Below the pieces are notes generated by a model, which made no database searches, had not been told where the DNA came from, and saw only the letters and a program-made list of their open reading frames with translations. A program made the position numbers and the translations under genes. Positions 13,533 to 26,100 of a DNA stretch of 64,000 nucleotides are shown here, piece by piece. The first letter of the stretch is position 1. Every line of letters starts with the position of its first letter. The DNA comes from Lottia gigantea (taxonomy: Eukaryota; Mollusca; Gastropoda; Lottiidae), in assembly GCF_000327385.1 (NCBI RefSeq), contig NW_008707370.1, positions 594,092 through 658,091 of the forward strand, read 5' to 3'.

Positions 13533-15599
13533 CTGTAAATGTGAACAGATAATTCGGGAAAGACCAATGAAAATATACATGTCGCATGGGCCAGCTGGTA
13601 GAAAGTATCCTGAGATCTAGGTTTTTATCCTTGTAAATTGTAGTTGTTAGTTTCTTTCTTTTATCGCCATTTATAATATGGTTCACTAACCGATCATTCG
13701 GAATCAAGCGCCAACAATTCGGTCTGGTTCACTGATAGCTATTGGCTTGTCTAATACAAGTTCTCTTGGCGATTGAAATGTGTTAAAATCAATTAAGGCT
13801 GTATAGATGTTCTAGTGAGTGAATTAACTCTAGTCAATGGAAATAATACCCCTGGTTAAAATACGTATTTTATTTCGAAGACTACTCCCTATACCTCAGT
13901 ATTGTATCGTTTATTAAATTTACAGGCTCTAACATTTCCATGTCCTCGAGGGCCAACTGCTGAGATATGTTTCATCAGTTTAAATTTCCAACTTTTAAAT
14001 TGACAGACTGGTCTGGTTGTGCGATATTATTAAAATACAGGACAGACAGATAAAACGACTTTGATGGTTATTGCTCTCGTATGTTATCTGTTTTTTTAAC
14101 TAAATGTGCAACCAGTATACACCAAGGAGGACTGTAAAGGGGTCATAGTTTGTACAACGTTAAGTCCTGAACTCGATATCGCCACTTTCTTATTGGACAG
14201 AGATAGTATTGGAATGACAATGCCCAGATTTGCCAAGGACCAACTGGAATGCGTTGTTGCCCAAATTTGTCACATTGTAGCGCAATGCGGAAACAATCTC
14301 GAGGAACAGTGTAGTTGCAATCATTTGATCTGATGCATAAATATTGCTTACAATTGCACAACAAAAGTTTTGGACGTGAACGTAAATCGGTAGCGGTAAC
14401 AGAAATGGCCCCTAATACTTATAAGCCTTCTACATATATATAGTCATAAGTTTTCGACTGCCACGAATTTACATGAATAAGGGTGTATTTTCAAGCATAT
14501 ATAGTATTCGCCCTCATATGGGCAGGTCCACCTTATTAGTACAACCACTTGTAAATGGGTAAAGGTTTCATTTTATTGTTTTTAAATCGAAGAAATCCAG
14601 ATAAATAGCAGTGTAATTCATTCCACAGACACCATAATTCTCATTGCTATTGTATTTCAGTGTCGGATAGCGTGTTAAACGAAGGTTGGAAACTGATGTA
14701 TGGTCGACTGTAAAGTGTGAATCATTGATCAGAGTTCTGTATCTCAATATGATGGTCTCTACAGTTATTCTATCTCTGGTCTTTTTCATCTTCAGGTAAG
14801 TTTTTATTAATAGAAACACCGAGAAAACGTTGCGCTCAGTGTCCCCCGGTATACTACCAAAAAAAATTTGTTGATACTTATTACTAATTTGCTTTCCTTG
14901 TAAGTAAAATACTGTCGGATTTTGTTAATACTTTACACACAAAAATATACAATATAATTTGACCTCCGATATTTTTTTTTAAGAGAGGTATACATGTGTG
15001 AAATTAAATCTAATTGAAATACAACTTCAGGAAATTCGCCATTTTTTAATATTTGTGCCACAACAGACCTTTCAGAGCGTTTTTCTGAACATATTGTGGA
15101 CAAAAACTCGTATTCAATTGTTCGTTTACGATTACTATTCATGTCATTACTGACATATCGAGATTGGCATCGACTTGAATACAAAAGAGGGTAAAATGTC
15201 AGCGGACCATCTGCATTAGCCTTAAATGCATGTCACTAATCCAAAATACATGTTATTCGCTCGGGAGAAAGAATTAATTGAATTTTATGCATCAGGCTTT
15301 CACACGGAGTCAATAAAATTGGTATTCTCAATATTCTCTATTGTGTGTCAAATGAAGAGTTATTTACATTTAATGGCTGATAACTCGTAAACCAGATGTT
15401 AAAATAGAATAAATCACACCTTCTCACTTGAAACCGTTTTGCAGGATGTGAAAAATCTTCGTTTAATTAAGCCTGTCTGGAGATTTTAACGGAATCAAAC
15501 AAGTCTTTTTGTATTTTCACTGTTTAAAAACGGACGCGAAGCAGTCATCTTTTATGTGTTTTTCTATAAGTGAATCGTGACGTGATCGGAAGAGGTTAA
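13533..15599. other. Anonymous DNA
   Basis: A GC-richer open patch at 14106-14333 is open on both strands, and neither product is recognised. Otherwise AT-rich. Confidence 0.5.
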
Positions 15600-16260
15600 T
15601 TAAATCATTTAATAACACATCTTTCATCCACATTCTTCAAAGTTTTACAAATTAACATTGGTGACTCCTATCATGTTCTAGCTTACGACACATGCTGACA
15701 TAATTTCTAAGACAATATCTTCTGGACGATTCAAATCAGACTGCCAAATTCCTCGGTTCTTTTTTTGTTTAACAAAGATTTACAAATTTATATTGACGAT
15801 CACTTTGGTTTTCTTGCTCACCAAAGGAATAAGCCTCTCAGAAACGTCCTGAAAGTTTTATGTATTTGTGACAATGAAAATATTCCTACATAATTTCTAA
15901 GACATTTTCTTATCGACGAAGCAAATTAGACTGCAGCATTCCTCATGTTTTGCCGTGTGATAAAAATTTTGCAAAATCATAATTTATGATCCTATACACG
16001 AACTTTGAAGGTAAAATATATTTCAATAAACACATAATAACATTTTTCAATCTCTTTTTCTGGACGAAACTGTCACATTCTTCCGCCTTCGTGTTAAAAC
16101 AAAATTGACGCTAGCTATGATGTTTTTGCTTACCATACATTATGCCTCACCAGAACAATATTAAGCATGAATTTTACAGGTATGATATTTTAATGATGAC
16201 ATACTAAATTTCAAAGAACGTGAATTATGGACGAAGCAAATTTGTTTATTCAAGAATATG
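15600..16260. repeat. Old tandem repeat, unit about 190 bp, about 3-4 copies
   Basis: CATAATTTCTAAGACAATAT, CTTCTGGACGA, CAAATCAGACTGC and ATTCCTC recur at about 15700, 15890, 16040 and (partly) 16195, with strong divergence between copies. Confidence 0.5.
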
Positions 16261-17427
16261 TGTAAAACCGTCCAGCAATGACAATACAAATCTTAATTCA
16301 ATCACATTTTTTGATTAACGTCGAAAAATCCATTTCATATCCGACAAAATAGGAACACTTATTTTACACAACACCCACAGACTTGACCTATGAACAAGAA
16401 ATCGGTGAGCGGTCTCACGATCTTTGGACATTAATCTTTTCATACTATGGCTTCAGATTACAAACAGTCTAACAGCAACCTTACAAACGGTAAATGGCTA
16501 TGTTCTACGAGCAGACCTCCAAATGACGAAATCTATTTTGGAGGAAAGTGACAAATGTGTCATCCTTTCCATATTCAAATTGGTCAAATATGTATATTGA
16601 AATGCAGAACCCCAAGGATATGCTATTGTGCAAGATGTTGTGTGCTAGTTTACCAGGACATCTTCTTTCGAAGAATTGATCCTTGATGGCTCGATTCTGT
16701 CATCTTGTGGATTGAGTTGTAATATGAGACACAGATAGGTTCTCTCGCGCATTAATACCCATTACATCCAGTAGAGGTCCTAAATATTATAATACAAAGT
16801 TGTTTAATCCTTGCACACATTATCATCAGGAATTGATTAAAATACCTCAGTGATAATCTTTATTAATCTCCGTGGTCATTTATTTCGTCTCATTTCAACA
16901 TTTCATCGACTTGCCAGTAATTCCTATTTGTACCTTGTCTGATAGAACATAATCCTTTAAGATACCGTTCGTGACCGGCGTTTTCAGTTACTGCAATGTC
17001 AAGATGCCATTATTGCAGAATTCATATTACTTACTCACTTATGGTTGATATACTTCCTCACGTGAAAAGTACATTAGTTGCTACCAATGTTTCGACAATA
17101 TGTTCTTTTGGTTTTGGGTTTCGTTTTGCTGTTTAATGTACACTCTCTTAATAATGATAGCAATATTCTGTCATCGAACCTCGTACAGTCCCGATGGATC
17201 TTTCGGGAGAGACACCTTTTCTGGTTTTGCCATGCCGGGTTTCTGACCTTTAGTTTAACTGGTAAGCCATATGTACCCGCGACTTATTCCTTTAAATCTC
17301 TTGAAGTTTTGAATTCCATTCATGTCGATTCTCTCTGTGGGTTTGATGGCAGTGATGCGTGATTAACTTTGTTTATATTACTCGGAAGGTAATTGTCAAA
17401 CCGGAAGCCCGATCCAGCGAATTTTAA

Positions 17428-17673
17428 TGTCCTCAGCATCAGATACGATTCCTTTGTATCTCTGGATCGCTGAAGGATGATATGTATGCTAAGAACAGAC
17501 CACTACATTTAAATGATCGTGGTGTTCCCACTGAGATACCTCTTCCAGCAGTTACTGACTACCATCTTGCTACCATCGATTGGAAGCAAATGTCACAGTT
17601 TTTAGAACCTTGTTGAAAGATTCTGAATCCCAGATATTTAAAAGCCGAATTAACTGCAATAGCAGAAATTGTC
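17428..17673 (+). pseudogene. Coding relic of unknown family
   Basis: One frame reads well: SGSLKDDMYAKNRPLHLNDR, GVPTEIPLPAVTDYHLATID, WKQMSQFLEP, then, after an interruption, LNPRYLKAELTAIAEIV. Residue composition (Pro, Asp, Glu, Trp) is unlike the AT-rich noise around it, so it probably descends from a protein. The family is not recognised. A poly(A)-like end (AATAAATATTTACAAGATAAAAAAAAC, two parts, 18521-18548) lies 0.9 kb downstream and could mark a retroposed 3' end. Confidence 0.35.
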
Positions 17674-19429
17674 TGAATCAACTTCATAATGGATGGTGTC
17701 AGTTGTGTTTCGCAATGGCAATGTTATCAATAATAGTTACTCTAGTAATGTTTATTGGCTTGACATATACTACGTTGTACAACAATCAATTGCCAAGCTT
17801 AAGTCAAATGAGATACACTCACTAATGATAACAAATTCCTTTGTTTACATGGGTCATAATGATAGCCATTACACCAACGCGACATGGTCCTGTAATATAA
17901 TGAAATAAAATTTCGATGAACAAATTGTCAAAATATATACAGTTATACACATCGACATTGTGTCAGTTGCAAGGTCGCAATTCCTATTAGCTGAAGATTA
18001 AAATGAAAATGAAACTACACTTAAAATGAATAATACCACGAATCATTGCGTAATCACGGCTTGGAAAATGGGTATAGATAGCCACGAGACTCCAGTGGAT
18101 GTGTTAAGTAGTATTAACTACAAGGGCAACAATTCATACTGTCTGAAGACAGATCAGACTCATCAATATCAGGAGCTAATTACCATGCTAGCTTCATCAG
18201 TTTAAAACATGAGTATAAGATTAAGATAAAAAAACGCCACGACGAAATGTCTGAAAGACTGTGACACCTTTGGGAATTTTGTATGAACTTTCAGTGTTTA
18301 CACACGCACTGTGTTCAGGGTATTTACAGAAATCTAGGAGATAAAGTCAGTGTAAAAAGGCTATGCTACACTTTCTCCTACATTGTTTCACGCCATATGT
18401 TAACAGGAGTATTTATCTGTGATATTAATGTATACTTTGATTTTAATTATTTTATAACTGTGAGATACATGTATTAGTTTTTCATATTCTGTAATGTTTT
18501 GTATAATTGTATTATTGATGTTGAATAAATATTTACAAGATAAAAAAAACATCTATTAATGTTTTGAAAGTATAGGTTGTAGCACAATATGTTCCGTTAT
18601 TGACATCTATTGGTAAAATATTGTTATACTAAATTAAAGTATAAAAATGGAAAAAATTACAATACTTCTTTCCTACACAAATTGAATTATTGTATTGGAT
18701 ATGGCCTCGGGAGCTGAAATATAACAGATTAAACAAATAAATACACAAGACTGATCTACTGTTCGATGCTAGTTTTACATTGGTTATGACAATGAAGTAA
18801 AGCCTATATTTTGTTTTACGAATATGAATTTCCGAAAAAAAGTCATTTCATAGATTATATTCAGGAAACTAATAGGATTAAATAGCTATCTTGGGGCAAT
18901 ACGAATCTTGAAAATATATTTTTTGTTTAATAGTCATCGACGGTTGAACTCTGAGTGTTGGTTATGTCACTCTTATCTCAAGGAAATGTAATCTGACAAT
19001 AAATTCCTACTGGAGTCTGGAATGATAATATCAAAGCACGAATCGCTTATTGACATAATTGTTCTCGATATTGGCTGGACTAGTGTTTTATCGGTAATGG
19101 ATGGGCTATTTAAACTTTCAAACCAGACCGGGGGAACTAATGAATAGAATTAGAAGACCATACAAGTCTGAATGTTAAGTGTGTCTAATGGCTATAAACT
19201 AAGGCGATGTCACGATTTCACTTTCTTTTCGTCCAAGGATCTTGTTAAACATCAAAAATTTTTTATTGAGCTTAAAATTTACTGTCTGTTTTTCGATTTT
19301 AGTTCATGTAATTTTAAGTGTGGAAATTTTTTTCTTTTGTTGACTAATTCAGAGGTTAGTTTCGACAAACCATTATGGGTTTGTGACTGCACGATAAAAC
19401 AGATGATGTTCTGATGATCCCCATCACTT

Positions 19430-19880
19430 ATGAGATGTTCCTGTCACACTTGTTGATTGACTTGTTTACCGGATGGTCCAGTATCACTCATTAGTCATTT
19501 AGTCTAGTACAAATTGTTAGTCGGATGGTCCAGTATCACTTGTTGGTAATATAGCCCTGTACTTGTTAGCCGGATAGTCCAGTATCATTTGGGCTCACTT
19601 AGATCTGTATCAAATGTTTGTCATATAGTCCTGCACAACTTGTTAGTCGGTTGTCCAGTATCATTTTTGTCCAGATAGTTCTGTATGACTTGTTGGTCAT
19701 ATAGTTCTGTACAACTTGTTGGCCTGATGGTCCGGAATTTCCTGTATTGCTTGCTCGGATGGTCCTGTACCACTTGTGTGTTCTGTATAATTTTTTAGTC
19801 GGATGGTCCTTCATCTGTTAGTCAGTCATATGGTTTTGGTAGATGGTCATGTATAATTTTTGGTCGAATGGTTATGTATC
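19430..19880. repeat. Minisatellite, unit about 26-30 bp (or 60 bp pairs)
   Basis: The unit ACTTGTTAGTCGGATGGTCC with TGTATC recurs about 15 times with substitutions (TGGTCCAGTATCACTTGTTG, ATAGTTCTGTACAACTTGTT and similar). It ends where coding-like sequence begins, near 19935. Confidence 0.8.
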
Positions 19881-19994
19881 AAGCCGGCCACGGATTGATT
19901 TGGATAAACAGTTGATTTGGATATCACGGAAAGTACATAAACATTAAAGTTAAAAACTATTTCGGGAACAGTTGCACTCCACTTCCCGTTTCCG

Positions 19995-20237
19995 ATGTGG
20001 GAAGATAATTCATTAAAACAAGAAGAAATAATTTGTTGCTCAGATGGTCTGAAATCTGGTATAATGACAGATTCCAAAATGACCGGATATTTATTTCCGG
20101 TTCGTGAAGAAGAACTGTTGCTAATTATAATGAAGGGAAAGGAAACCAGTTCAATGTCTTCACCGATTGGAAAATGGAAAACCACACTTCTAGTACAGTG
20201 TTTACAGGAAACAAAAGGTGAAATGCAGAGTACATAG
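19995..20237 (+). CDS. Unrecognised coding-like segment (possible exon)
   Basis: 80 codons from ATG to TAG: MWEDNSLKQEEIICCSDGLK, then SGIMTDSKMTGYLFPV, REEELLLIIMKGKETSSMSS and KWKTTLLVQCLQETKGEMQS. The same frame is open from about 19937. Charged and hydrophobic residues alternate as in a beta-rich soluble domain. The opposite strand is open for 185 codons (19847-20404), so strand is uncertain; the + frame looks more protein-like. No family recognised, no clear splice partners. Confidence 0.3.
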   Translation: MWEDNSLKQEEIICCSDGLKSGIMTDSKMTGYLFPVREEELLLIIMKGKETSSMSSPIGKWKTTLLVQCLQETKGEMQST

Positions 20238-21419
20238 TTTAGTACTAGAATATACTTTAATCTTAGTTGTTTGCCAAAAAAGAAAGATTGGTGAAGTTTA
20301 GAAAAATGTTTTATTCTACACAAGGTGAACTGTAGTACGAGTAGGTCTTCTACAAGAGAAATAAAGAGAGCCCGAAGCAGTAGTGCACTGCAGTGTTGAT
20401 ACATCTTTTACATGTACATTGCTTTCAACTATGCAGGTTCTTTGTAAATACAATTCAAGAACAAAAGGGTTTACTGTAAGGTTTTCTTTTCAAGAAAAAA
20501 GAAAGGTGGATTACATTAGTAACAAATAGACAGGTTGTTTCTAAGTTGGATATGACAATATCAGGGAAATATGCTTAGGGCTGTCCTGGAAAATGATCTG
20601 AATCCAATGACGTCGCTTTGTTATTATTAACCGAAAGAATGTAACGAAATGTATGTCAAATGCTTTTTAAAAAAACAAACTTCCTAAACTAGTTCAAACG
20701 AACATAAGTTTTCTTAACACATTTCCTTGCTGTGATATCGACGTTTTTTTCTCGTATAAAACAAAACCTGGTTGTCATTTTAGTGCTCTCTCCATTATCT
20801 TCCTCTGACAACTTGTATTATATGTCAGCTCGCTACCAGACCGTATGGTTTCAGCTACATTACACTCTCGTCGTTATCAGGTAGTAGAAAAACACACTTA
20901 ATCAATCAAACTTGAACAAATCACCGACACTTTGTATTCTACAAGAGATTTTTAAAATTAAAAAAATAAACTGAGTAGAAAAAACAGTTTTAAATTTTGT
21001 AAGATCTCTATAGAACGTTAAAAAAATATGCGAAGAGTTGATTCTTTTCCGGTACAAAAAGCGAATTCCATCGTTGATTGAATACTTCCCTCTATGGCAC
21101 GATCGTTCATGATCGTTAGGAAAAACAGAATTAAACCAATACAAATATCACAAGTATATGCATATATATAAAAGAGGGGGAGAGGGGGGGGGGGGGGTCC
21201 GAATTGCCATTTACATCTGGGTCAATTGCAAGAAACCTCGAAGAAGAAAGATAAAATGGGGAAAGTCGAGACTATTGTTCGGAGCAACGAGGCTTATAAC
21301 ATACGTCTCTTACCCTAATAGCCAAGATGTCTGCTGATAATAAACTATAATATCAGTTACATTGTAAAACTATATTTCAATTCCTTGTGGGGAAAAAGTC
21401 AACTTAACATTACTCAAAT
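20238..21419. other. Anonymous DNA with a poly-G run
   Basis: A run of about 14 G follows GGGGGAGA at 21177-21197. Nothing else supportable. Confidence 0.6.
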
Positions 21420-21985
21420 CACAACTTACATTCCAATTGGGAATAATCAATCAACCTTTGAATTGTATCCGCAAAAGACCCTCCTATCTTGATGATACTT
21501 TAAACTTTTCTGACTTGCTATACCATTTGGGGATATCCAGTGAGCCTTTGAATTGTATCTTTAAAGGGTCATCCTTGTTTTAAGACATTTTAAACTCTTT
21601 GACTTGGTATACGATTGGGGGAATATCTTTGAAGGAGTTTCCTTTCTTGATGATACTATCATTTTTTTTGTCTTGGCACATCATTTGGGAATATCTTGTG
21701 AGCCTTTGAATTGCATCTTTAAAGGAGCCTCTTTTTTTATGATATTTTTAACTCTTCTATACCATTTAGTTATATCCACTGAGCCTTTGATTTGTATCTT
21801 TTGAAGGGTCATCTTTTTTGATATTGTCAAATCTTTTTGACTTGATATTCCATTTGGGATATCCAGTGAATCGTTGAATTGTATCTTTAAAGGATCCTCT
21901 TTCTTTTTAATATTATTATCATTTTCCTGACTATTTGGGGATATCCAGTGAGCCTTTGAATTATATTGTATATGGATCTAGTTCT
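21420..21985. repeat. Tandem repeat, unit about 85-110 bp, about 6 copies
   Basis: ACCATTTGGGGATATCCAGT, GAGCCTTTGAATTGTATCTT and TAAAGGGTCATCC with a T-rich spacer recur from about 21425 to 21985. Open frames inside it are repeat-derived. Confidence 0.8.
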
Positions 21986-22849
21986 CTTTATGGTCTCATC
22001 AATATTTCATTTCACGTTTTAACGCCGACCCGTAGATTACAGATTGATGAAGGGAAGTTGACATGCTGTCACTAGTCAGAGAATCAAAGGATATTCTATT
22101 CCAGTTTATGGATATTATAGTAAATTACTAGATGATTTATTGGCTGTACGATCAGTTATTTCATAATTGACCCAGTTGTGGGAGAAATAATGAACAAATC
22201 AAGAACAGCCAGCAGCTTTCATTAGGTTGTTCTATTTGTAGTAACACTGTGACCCAAAAATCCGGATTTGATTTCCATATTATTCATTGGATTTGAGATG
22301 TTTTCAGTTCTTGCTGATTTCAAGTAGTTATCCGACAATGTTGAAAGGATTGTTCCGGACCCTCTATATTGGAAACTTGAACCTGACAAAATACACGGAT
22401 TCCCATTCGGCTCGACAGTTTAAGTAAAGCGGAAACCATTTCAGTAATAAATGGAATGAATCCTTGTTTATTTTGGGACTTCCTTGCCTCTTTGGCCTTT
22501 CCCAATTGCAAGCTTTTTAGTAGTTTGTAGAGAATTCCCATTCACCGTGGTATATCGAAGAGGGCTGGCGGAACTTTGAAAAATGAGAGTAGTTTTATAG
22601 AGCTTACATAAGATGATAGATTAGTTAAGGAGGCGTTTAGAGGTTCACTTTTCAATCACATCTGTCTTATGGTCATCTTATTATGTAAAACTTATATAAG
22701 TCGAGTAGTCCGCTAATTATACTAAACCCTTAGTGTATACCTACAATGGTATTTTGCTCAAAACATAATACAGAAATTCAACAGCATTGTAAAGATCCTA
22801 CACACCATGTTAATACGACAAATTATAGATATTTATTTGATGCATTGTG

Positions 22850-23115
22850 ACAAGATTTGAACAACATTTAGAAGTGGAGAGCGCAAATAACAAAAACACA
22901 AGGGCATATAACTATTATGGTACAACACTCTTTTTTAATAACAAAGTACAACAAACATTTTTACATGTGTCGTCAACGGATTCTCATATTTACCTACTCT
23001 TCGTCAGTTCATTTGATGACGACAGGAGTAAATTGTGTTAAAACGTTATGTCCTTTGTTATCAAAGACATGTGTTATACCATAATATATTCCCTTGTGTT
23101 TTTGTTATAAGTATT
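22850..23115. mobile_element. Foldback element with a hammerhead-like core motif
   Basis: About 60 bp arms at 22887-22949 and 23050-23108 are inverted copies: ATAACAAAAACACAAGGG ... TTATGGTACAACAC and the inverse of GTGTTATACCATAA ... CCCTTGTGTTTTTGTTAT. The middle holds TTGATGACGACAGGAG and TTGTGTTAAAACG (23013-23045), close to the hammerhead ribozyme layout CUGAUGA-stem-GAAAC. A relative sits inverted at 32640-32770. The arms and motif are seen; ribozyme activity is inference. Confidence 0.6.
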
Positions 23116-26100
23116 GTGAAATAAATGGGCCAAATTGGGAAGACCATGTTAGAGTAAATTACTACATTCATTGTTGATATAGTTTTAATCATATTATCTG
23201 CTTTATCAACAGATTTTCTGTTAGCGGAAGCTTGTTGTGGGAAATACTATTGTTAGTAAGAATAGGGACGTTTTAATACAAGTAGTTTTAGACTTCGCAA
23301 ATATAATTAAATGTCTTATATAAATGATGTTTGACAGATTTTATATTGAGTAATTAAATAGAAGCTGATTTTTTATTGATCAAATTAAACTCGATGTACA
23401 GAGAAACTATTAGCGTGCCATTGTTTTCTCTCGCCACGATTTGGGACCTATTGTCTCTTGAGGTAATTGTTAACATGCAGTAGCAAAAACAAATGTTGCC
23501 TGATATCATTTTATCTTGATAAAAGGGGGTACGTTGAACATATTTAATACATTTCATTAAACTGTCAGGCACAGCGGTCATTCTTCACAGCGGTGAAGAC
23601 ATTACATATATTCGTATTACTTAACAGAATGAAATGTAGACTTCTTGTTCGTCTGTAATTTCTGGAAAACTTTAGAGCGGAAGGGAAATCAGTTAATTTA
23701 TTCAAGTGAAACAGCTCCCTCGGCTGAGAAGGCAAATATTTAGAAGACTAAATTATTCAAAGATACGAAGCTGATGTTATACTGTTTCTGACAACAACTT
23801 AGAAGTCGTCAATGCTCCAATACACACGAGATGGGCAATTCATTGATATAATTAATGGTCAGATTAGCCGAGCTTTATTCTGCCATTATCAGGCTATTGT
23901 TATTGATCTAACTGACCAGAGGAGATCTTTATACGAACTGGTTCATCTCAGAGAATACCAACTGATTATTGATAAACATCTTAAGGATAAGTGAAATGAA
24001 TTGACTGTTCGTGAAAAGTCAGAATTCAACAATGAGCCGGTCCCAGGATATGATCCACTCTTGAGCTAATCTATTATTTGATGATTACTTCTATTTATAG
24101 AGCTGTTAAACGTTCTGACTCTGTTAATGGCACGAAGAGGTTAGGAATGATATACTACGTCGTTTACATCATGCGGATCAGGCACTACCTGATTCCGGGT
24201 CATCGTTAATTTATTAATTCTCCCACTTCATTGTAGCTTCCACAGAGAATTGAAAATGATTACTGTAGTGTATTAATAAGGTCATTGTTAATCTGATATA
24301 TCTTTTTAAACAGTCGATGACTCTACTGGTCCCGAGGTCGTTCTTCAACCTTTAACTTGTACGCTCTCTTCCGCCCAAAATCGTTATTATTTTTAGAACG
24401 CTTCTGTAATGAATATAGTGGTATCGCTGGCGAGACCAGTTGAGCGCTATTGCAAAACACCAGATGACATTTCTAAACTGGATTTATCAACAACCAGGTC
24501 GTAGAATACAAAAAACCCATACAACTTAATGACAAAATTAATTAAAATATATTGAAAAAAATGAAAATTGGAAAAAGTTATTGTGATTACTTGATATTGA
24601 CATGGTTCTTAATTGGATTATCTGAATTAATCATATGTTTGCAATATGTGTCTTGAGTTGATATCAATATTTTACCTTAGTTTGAGATCAATCCCATGAT
24701 ATATTAACCATTTTTTTAAAGTCAATAATTCGATTGGGTTGCATGATAGTAAGCAGTCAATATATTTGTACGGAATCCCATTATTGTTGCTCATTAAAGG
24801 AACACTACCTCTTAGAGTGGACATAAAATTTAAAGTCTCAAACATGGTCATTGGGAGTATATATTCATCAGTTGGACTTCCCTGGTGTCATGACTAAAGA
24901 ATAGAATATCTTTTATAAGACGGTAAATCCTAAATGTGATGGTTTAATGAGTTATTACTAAGCCTTGTCTGGGATTTATTGGACTATAAAATGAGTCTGT
25001 TGTATATTTATAACACCAGGTAAGTCCGTTGATGAACAAAAACTCATTTAGGCCAAGTTTAAAAATTCCAATATTTTGGTCATCCTTAGAGATAGTATAC
25101 CTATAATATAGGCTTATGTATCTGTTGATTACGGACGTGGAAGCATTGTGCTCAGACAATAATGTATTTGTTATATGTTACGATCTACTTTTCTTCGCTA
25201 CTGTCTGAGACTATCTCCGTTACGTTGTTGATGTAAACGATAAGAATGAATGCATAGAATTTTGTATTGAAAACTTCAATGAAAGATGTCATTGTAAAAT
25301 TTTCTTTGGATTTTGAAAACGTAATGAAAAATTTAACGATGGTTTGGAGAAAACAAAATTAATTCAGAACAAACAGCCTCACGAAATATTGATCATTATG
25401 AAAATAAGTAGTTATGGTAACTGCAAATGATAATAGGTGAAATGAGAGACAATAATGAAAGTTTAACCTTCAGTTTTTGTGGGGTTTCTTTTTATTGCTT
25501 TGAAACAATTCTCCTCAATTCACTAGTTCACATATATTGAAATAATATATAATCAATAGTATGACTTAGTGTACGTACAACATTATGGTTTTGAAATTCC
25601 AGTACGAGTATGAATTGCAAAAGGTGTTATGACGATATTTAAAAGACACCAATCACGATAATATCGTTGTCGAACCTGCTTGAAAAACATCATTCAGAAG
25701 TTTACAGCTGCCACGGAAAAAATCTATTTTTAGATATAAACTAGAGTTAGTGGTAGTCTTCTAATTGACCTAATTAACTTAGCTTCCATTGTATTACGAG
25801 ACCATTCCTAGTGATTCCGGGTTAGCATGAAAGATCAGACGTTAAAAGCTTTGTCCTATATATCTATTAATCTATCTTGAGTTCGAGAAAACATGTTTTA
25901 CGGATTATCAGGTTCTATTAAGTCTGTTTAAAAACGTCTTTAGTTATGTTTTCTTCAGACAAGAATCTTAACAAATCATTGGTGTTCATGTTACTTCATC
26001 TGAATTCTGAAAATTTGTTTTTAAAAAAACAAATTCGTGTCGATTCTTACGAAGGTATTTTGTTTTGTTATGGTCATTGACAATGATATCGCTTAAGGAA

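Noticed and set aside
14106-14364. Open frames on both strands (75 and 73 codons)
   Set aside because: Neither translation shows a recognisable domain, and double-strand openness favours neither.
17078-17362. Open frame with a signal-peptide-like start (ATG at 17087, MFRQYVLLVLGFVLLFNVHS), considered as first exon of the channel gene
   Set aside because: The good donor near 17262 leaves phase 1, while the first channel exon needs phase 2, and it lies 17 kb upstream. The rest of the frame has no recognisable content.
19847-20404. 185-codon open frame on the minus strand, the longest in the window
   Set aside because: Composition (Ser, Phe, Ile, Cys rich) looks like the complement of the + strand coding-like frame, and it has no domain or splice support.
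21177-21197. Poly-G run, considered as a quadruplex or assembly artefact
   Set aside because: A single homopolymer run of about 14 G has no wider structure and its length is unreliable in sequencing. A similar run is at about 51135.
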